From: an uncultured Muribaculaceae bacterium | GTDB lineage: Bacteria > Bacteroidota > Bacteroidia > Bacteroidales > Muribaculaceae | Assembly (NCBI GenBank): GCA_934661195.1 | Contig: CAKUJD010000008.1 | Coordinates: forward strand, 1-64,000 | DNA: 64,000 nt | Reading direction: 5' to 3' | Shown: piece by piece, positions 60,175 through 64,000 of the stretch | Numbering within the stretch: the stretch's first letter is position 1 | How the letters are laid out: each line of letters opens with the position of its first letter | Made by a program: the position numbers and the translations under genes | The notes under the pieces: model-generated | What the model was told of the DNA's origin: nothing | The model's input: only the letters and a program-made list of their open reading frames with translations | Databases searched by the model: none

Positions 60175-60819
60175 TCACCCCATGTCGTCAGTCTGTATTT
60201 TATCCGTGCGATAAGTCGGATTACGATAGACTATCTTTGCCATCATTTCGTTGAGACGGTCAGCGATTCTGTCCCCATAGCGTTTGCGAATGTCCTTAGG
60301 GTCAAGGTTCGTAGTAACAATGGTGAACAGTTGTGCTTCGTATCTCTTCGTAAGCAAATCAATGACTGGAGTCATGATGTTGCCGTAATCAATCACCTCA
60401 ACAGGCTCGGTACCCAAATCGTCAATGGCAAGCATATCGTCTTGTGCCAGTTCAAGGTACTTTGTGTGGTTGGTCTTGCAGAGTTGGGCAATCTGTAAGG
60501 CATCAACAATCTGCAATCCATAATATGCACCATAGAGGCTTCCAGTGGTTGCCGTTGGTTTGCGGATTTGTAAATGCCTTATGAGGTTCTGCAATGCTTT
60601 GAGCATGGTAGTCTTGCCGTTTCCGCATCCTCCACAAAGCACGATGCCAAATTTTGGAGTGACAGTTGTGAGCCATTTTGCCATCTGTCGTAGCTGATCA
60701 TCAATGAACTCGTTAAAGACAAACTTTCGATAGCGGAACTGCACTTCTGCAATTACCGCTGCCATCAGAAGCTCATACGCTTTATCTTCGTTCATAGGTA
60801 GTCTAAAACGTGCTGTCAT
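60175..60819 (-). CDS. DnaC/IstB-like ATPase
   Basis: P-loop ATPase of 214 residues similar to the DnaC/IstB family, helicase-loader-like proteins found on mobile elements. The start at 60819 (MTARFRLPMNEDKAYELL) gives a 17-base overlap with the preceding gene; the longer frame begins at 60915. Walker A is CGGCGNGKTTML; Walker B is MLAIDDLGTEP; TIVTTNLDP is the sensor 1 region. The partner replication protein is probably the HTH protein encoded just upstream. It ends 186 bases before mobV. Confidence 0.88.
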   Translation of the reverse strand: MTARFRLPMNEDKAYELLMAAVIAEVQFRYRKFVFNEFIDDQLRQMAKWLTTVTPKFGIVLCGGCGNGKTTMLKALQNLIRHLQIRKPTATTGSLYGAYYGLQIVDALQIAQLCKTNHTKYLELAQDDMLAIDDLGTEPVEVIDYGNIMTPVIDLLTKRYEAQLFTIVTTNLDPKDIRKRYGDRIADRLNEMMAKIVYRNPTYRTDKIQTDDMG

Positions 60820-61276
60820 AGTCCGCCCCTTCTGCAGAAACAGGACATATTCTGCGATTCTCTTTTTGCTTGCTGAATCCATTCTTACTTTGATTTTTAC
60901 TGTTGAAAAATTCACTCGACTTCCTTATAAAAAGTTCTTTGTCTTTATCTTTTATATGTGTCAAGTCATGTGTCAAACCATCTGTCAAGCCATCCGTCCA
61001 TTCAAGCATTGTATATTTGGACGGTAAATGGCGAGACTTGCCTTCCGAAAATGCGATAAGCCTACGTTCTGCAAGGTGCTTCCGTGCCGTGATAACTGTC
61101 TGCCTTGATATGCGCAGTTCTTCGCAAATTCTTGTGGTGGAACAAACGAAAGGCATTTTCCAAAAACGCTTGTTACATTCGTTGATAAGGTAAGCGAACA
61201 GTGCTATCTCGCTTGCCGGCATGGGAGACAACAGGGCCGACCACCATAACTGGTTCATGTATTCAATGTAGGTCAT
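60803..61276 (-). CDS. Winged-helix/HTH protein of mobile-element replication type
   Basis: A 157-residue protein with a winged-helix-like domain (CSTTRICEELRISRQTVITARKHLAERRLI, residues ~44-75), the usual layout of the small DNA-binding protein paired with a DnaC-like ATPase on Bacteroidales mobile elements. The C-terminal ~60 residues are low-complexity and charged. It may recruit the ATPase to an element origin. It overlaps both the ATPase gene (17 bases) and the HTH gene upstream (4 bases). Confidence 0.75.
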   Translation of the reverse strand: MTYIEYMNQLWWSALLSPMPASEIALFAYLINECNKRFWKMPFVCSTTRICEELRISRQTVITARKHLAERRLIAFSEGKSRHLPSKYTMLEWTDGLTDGLTHDLTHIKDKDKELFIRKSSEFFNSKNQSKNGFSKQKENRRICPVSAEGADYDSTF

Positions 61277-61680
61277 TGCTTTTCCTTTCTCTCATTATTA
61301 TTCAATGTCGCAAATTCCTTATCAACCTTGCTTGTCCGCTTGCAATAGCCAGCCACCGTCTCACCCATGGAGCGTGTGTGCGTAATGGCTTTGATTGCCG
61401 ATGCAGGATACATGTTCTTGTTGCCGAACTTGATGTGCTGCAAGTAGCCAGTGCGATGCCACTGCCACAGGGTTGCAGGGCAGACATTGAAAATCTTGCA
61501 AACCTCCTCTGTTGTGAGAAAAGTTTCCTCAGGTTCTTCCTTGCGAGCGGATGCAATTTGTTCCTCCCATTCCTTGCGTGACTGCGCCAACAGCGTATTT
61601 GCAAAATGGCGAAGGTCTTCGGGAGTAACGGTAAGTGCTACCAGTCCTCCCTTTTTTGTCAATGACATAATGTCAACCAT
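61273..61680 (-). CDS. Excisionase-like helix-turn-helix protein
   Basis: A 135-residue protein with a MerR/excisionase-type HTH in its centre (FLTTEEVCKIFNVCPATLWQWHRTGYLQHIKFGNKNMYPASAI, about residues 54-96), close to the form found as Xis or helix-turn-helix regulators on Bacteroidales integrative elements. The first ~45 residues are helical. It is the first gene of the module and its promoter box is at 61798-61805, with a hairpin just inside the transcript. The start is uncertain; a second Met lies four codons in. Confidence 0.83.
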   Translation of the reverse strand: MVDIMSLTKKGGLVALTVTPEDLRHFANTLLAQSRKEWEEQIASARKEEPEETFLTTEEVCKIFNVCPATLWQWHRTGYLQHIKFGNKNMYPASAIKAITHTRSMGETVAGYCKRTSKVDKEFATLNNNERKEKQ

Positions 61681-61762
61681 ATATATTCTTTTGATATTCG
61701 TTATACATACGCTGTCTGCTCATAAACCAGGATGCTCCTTCTCGCAGCGTGATAAAAAGAAA

Positions 61763-61797
61763 CACCGTCAATCCGCTGGTTTGTCGGATTGACGGTG
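61763..61797 (-). promoter_or_regulatory. 13-bp perfect inverted repeat with T-tract at the transcript start
   Basis: CACCGTCAATCCG (61763-61775) and CGGATTGACGGTG (61785-61797) form a perfect stem around nine bases. On the minus strand it begins directly after the TACCTTTG box and is followed by TTTCTTTTT. It could be an early transcription terminator (attenuator) or a repressor operator. Confidence 0.6.
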
Positions 61798-61805
61798 CAA
61801 AGGTA
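61798..61805 (-). promoter_or_regulatory. -7 box (TACCTTTG) for the mobilization module
   Basis: Perfect TAnnTTTG on the minus strand, abutting the inverted repeat at 61763-61797 and about 118 bases upstream of the HTH gene start. Confidence 0.55.
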
Positions 61806-61961
61806 TATGGCTTTTGACAGCTCTTGATGAGATTTGAATAGGCAGTAGGATGCGACTACTATTGACTACTCTTTGTTAATGGATTTAACGTGACATCATC
61901 AAAAATCCTTAGCCAAATGCAGTTTTACGTTTGACTAAGGATTGTAAATGGTAGCAGATTG

Positions 61962-62771
61962 TCAGAAACGAAATATGCTGCGACAATATGCAATAATTAT
62001 AGAAAGAAAGTTCTTGCGTCCTAACTTGCGGTTGTAGAAATGAACTTCCCCGTCGGTATCAACAGTGTAGCCTATGGCATTTCGTAAAGCAGTTCTGTGA
62101 TATTTGATTTTCTCTTCTGCCTGTTTCCTGATGGCATCCGTCTCATATTCCAAGTTTACATGGTACTTGCTGAAATACTTGTCGAAACTGCTTTTCTTCA
62201 GGTTGAACTCATCGACCAGCAGACTGCGAGGTATGGTGGGGAACAATATGCCGTCCTCTATGGCGCAATGGATAATGACGGCTGCATCATCTGGATGTTC
62301 ACCTCTGATAAGCTGGTGAAGTCCATGGCTGATAGCATAGTATTGTACTGCAAACGGAGTATATTCAATCAGTTTGCTCGGATGCTCTTCGCTCGACAAA
62401 CCACGGATAATCTTCAAGAACCCCAATATCATCTTTTGTGTGATGCCATCAAAATGCTTGCGCATCAGTTCCTTGGTCAATGCTTCTATCTCGTCATAAT
62501 GATTATTGCCTCTGATGGCAATGTATTTCAATGCTTTGCGGATAGAAGGCTTCTTTGCCAACTCCTCCCAAGGGGTGGTCTGATACGACATCACGGCAAG
62601 TATAGTCGTGCCGAAAGCGTCAAGGCTCGGTTTTTCCACTTCTTCGTTCACTTTCGTTCCGTCAAATTCTTCCTTGATGAGCGAAAGCATGAACCTTGCG
62701 TTCTCTTCCGTCACATTGCGAGGCTTCCCGAACTGCTGTTCAAGATCCTCGCCGAGTTCGTTTATGTTCAT
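61962..62771 (-). CDS. Unknown protein coupled to AbiEii
   Basis: A 269-residue soluble, mainly helical protein I cannot assign. It contains SLDAFGTTILAVMSYQTTPWEELAKKPSIRKALKYIAIRGNNHYDEIE and, near the C-terminus, SLLVDEFNLKKSSFDKYFSKYH, in a helix-turn-helix-like context. It overlaps the AbiEii-type toxin gene by 4 bases, so the two are translated together. A third component of the toxin-antitoxin operon is possible. No signal peptide or membrane segment is seen. Confidence 0.75.
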   Translation of the reverse strand: MNINELGEDLEQQFGKPRNVTEENARFMLSLIKEEFDGTKVNEEVEKPSLDAFGTTILAVMSYQTTPWEELAKKPSIRKALKYIAIRGNNHYDEIEALTKELMRKHFDGITQKMILGFLKIIRGLSSEEHPSKLIEYTPFAVQYYAISHGLHQLIRGEHPDDAAVIIHCAIEDGILFPTIPRSLLVDEFNLKKSSFDKYFSKYHVNLEYETDAIRKQAEEKIKYHRTALRNAIGYTVDTDGEVHFYNRKLGRKNFLSIIIAYCRSIFRF

Positions 62772-63781
62772 GCCTTTCGGTAATTTAACTGTCTAATTTG
62801 CTCGTTGAGCGTTGACAACTTGCTTATCAGTTCATCAAAAGAAGGCACCTGTCCGAAAATCATGTGCTCACACATGAACTTGTAGTCTTCTTGCCATAGT
62901 CTTGCAATTTCCTTGTTGGGCACAATACATAATGTGGCAGGATATAGCTCATCATAGTTGAAGCCCTTAAGTCCAATGAACTTTCTGCGATGTTCAAGTA
63001 CCGCCTTGTACAGAGCTTCGTTGTGAATTGCATGGTCGGCAATTTGGTTCTCAGAATCCATCATCATTGCCAAATCATATATATGGCGAGACATACGCTC
63101 CACTCTGACCTCGTTCTTCCTGAATTCTTCATGTAGCAGGAATACTTTTTCAAGGAAGGTTCGCTCGGGAATGACGGCGTTCACCTCAAATGGCTTTTCT
63201 GCAAATGGTGCTTTGCTGAAGTGGGTGTCAATAGCAGAGTTTATAGCCTTTTTCTCAATAGGCTCCATCATCGACCTGCCGCTGATTTCGATCTTTACCG
63301 TATTCTTGATATACGGTGATACTTCATACAAACTATGATAGGTTATTGTTATCACTTCTGGGTCTGTTGTCGTGACAGGTGTGATTACAACATCAACACT
63401 AAAGGCATCTGTCCGTATGCCCAAATCCACTAAAGCCTTCCTTACATCATGCTGCATATTCTCTCTTACGAAAGAACAGGCAGCGCGACGTAGTCTGTCA
63501 CTGATTTGAGTCTTCGACAATTCACCGCTAAAGCCAAGAAATTCTCTGCTGAGTGCAATATCCACATCTTCGGAGAATCTGGCTATCAAGTTCCAGCATT
63601 TGCTAAGACTTGTACCTCCTTTGAAAGCAATATGTTCTGCATATGGCAAAGTATGAAGGGCTTTCAACACCTGCGTTACCCACCAGTCCTTTTCGATACT
63701 TGACGGTGGCAATCCGGTCTGCAACGCCACGGTATTGATAGCTTCACGTTGTCTATCTTCTGGTATGTCTATGAATTTCAT
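62768..63781 (-). CDS. AbiEii/AbiGii nucleotidyltransferase toxin
   Basis: Nucleotidyltransferase toxin of the AbiEii type (type IV toxin-antitoxin), 337 residues. The start at 63781 is fixed by an ATGA overlap with the upstream antitoxin gene; the frame itself opens at 63808. The polymerase-beta-fold motif is FKGGTSLSK at about 53-61, with the catalytic Asp pair Asp72 and Asp74 in RFSEDVDIAL. EKDWWVTQVL near the N-terminus is also conserved. Family members transfer nucleotides to tRNA 3' ends or to other targets and cause growth arrest, giving phage resistance. Confidence 0.92.
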   Translation of the reverse strand: MKFIDIPEDRQREAINTVALQTGLPPSSIEKDWWVTQVLKALHTLPYAEHIAFKGGTSLSKCWNLIARFSEDVDIALSREFLGFSGELSKTQISDRLRRAACSFVRENMQHDVRKALVDLGIRTDAFSVDVVITPVTTTDPEVITITYHSLYEVSPYIKNTVKIEISGRSMMEPIEKKAINSAIDTHFSKAPFAEKPFEVNAVIPERTFLEKVFLLHEEFRKNEVRVERMSRHIYDLAMMMDSENQIADHAIHNEALYKAVLEHRRKFIGLKGFNYDELYPATLCIVPNKEIARLWQEDYKFMCEHMIFGQVPSFDELISKLSTLNEQIRQLNYRKA

Positions 63782-64000
63782 CGTGCAATTAGTATTTTGC
63801 GCACCCACGCAGGGGTAAGTTTTATATCATGGTTGAAATCGTTGTCATTTACATTCTTTGCGTGTTCGACAAGCACGTTGCGTTCCTCCTCGGTTATTTT
63901 TTCTTCGCCTATGGTGCGCATGGCTGTTACAACAAGCATCATCAGCTCTGATTTATAGGCAAAGTTCTTGCCCGAAGAAGAATGCTTGAACAGGATGCCA
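63778..64000 (-). CDS. Probable AbiEi-type antitoxin, C-terminal part (cut by window edge)
   Basis: The last ~73 residues of a reading frame running off the right edge. It ends LTPAWVRKILIAR and stops at 63780-63778, overlapping the AbiEii ATG in an ATGA. Position and coupling fit the transcriptional antitoxin (AbiEi or DUF6088-like) of a type IV pair. The N-terminal winged helix that would prove this lies outside the window. Confidence 0.6.
   Translation of the reverse strand, partial: GILFKHSSSGKNFAYKSELMMLVVTAMRTIGEEKITEEERNVLVEHAKNVNDNDFNHDIKLTPAWVRKILIAR

Noticed and set aside
1..64000. CRISPR arrays and intact insertion sequences
   Set aside because: No regularly spaced repeat-spacer series, cas gene or transposase gene was seen. 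The palindromic repeats are dispersed and not arrayed.

Overview
The window looks like a Bacteroidales chromosome. Many genes are preceded by the Bacteroidetes -7 promoter box TAnnTTTG instead of a strong Shine-Dalgarno sequence. There are T9SS-type C-terminal sorting tails, a UpxY antiterminator, a DUF3822-rsmD pair and a DUF3316 protein. The GC-rich core would fit Muribaculaceae or Prevotellaceae, but the genus cannot be fixed from this sequence.

Positions 1-41,000 are GC-rich host core. In order they hold: an unknown membrane protein; an M6 secreted protease; MgtC and a CPA2 antiporter; a broken Fic gene; a membrane AraC regulator; DUF3822-rsmD; a minus-strand group of parC, DUF3316 and an S41 lipoprotein; glyS and an FKBP lipoprotein; two transporters (EamA, AzgA-type NCS2); an AAA ATPase; the preQ1 operon queF-queC-queD-queE; tRNA-Leu(UAG); an esterase, a GDPD and ansA; a GHL10 glycosidase; tatD, a prenyl synthase and two small lipoproteins; a ferredoxin; two small proteins; and two large secreted leucine-rich-repeat proteins. 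Gene-poor gaps at 1-490, 28,409-28,892 and 41,007-41,400 carry an interspersed palindromic repeat family.

Positions about 41,550-64,000 are clearly more AT-rich and look acquired. A single minus-strand operon (57,822 down to 42,165) starts with a UpxY/NusG-like antiterminator. It continues with a nucleotide-sugar dehydrogenase, a UXS-like decarboxylase, five radical SAM enzymes, a methyltransferase, four glycosyltransferase-type proteins (one fused to a polysaccharide deacetylase, one fused to a TupA-like ATP-grasp), a GalE/UGlcAE-type epimerase and an XRE regulator. Most junctions are 4-base ATGA-type overlaps. No flippase, polymerase, priming transferase or export gene lies in the window. 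This is the best candidate for an undescribed system: probably a locus for a peptidyl or radical-modified glycan or glycolipid under UpxY control.

Next to it is a mobilization module (excisionase-like HTH, replication-type HTH, DnaC-like ATPase, MobV relaxase and an oriT-like hairpin region) with no integrase in view. At the right edge is an AbiE-like toxin-antitoxin operon (partial antitoxin, AbiEii nucleotidyltransferase) with a translationally coupled third gene of unknown function. Between the core and the acquired block lies about 1.1 kb without genes that contains a promoter box, strong hairpins and a G-quadruplex motif, and may encode a structured RNA.
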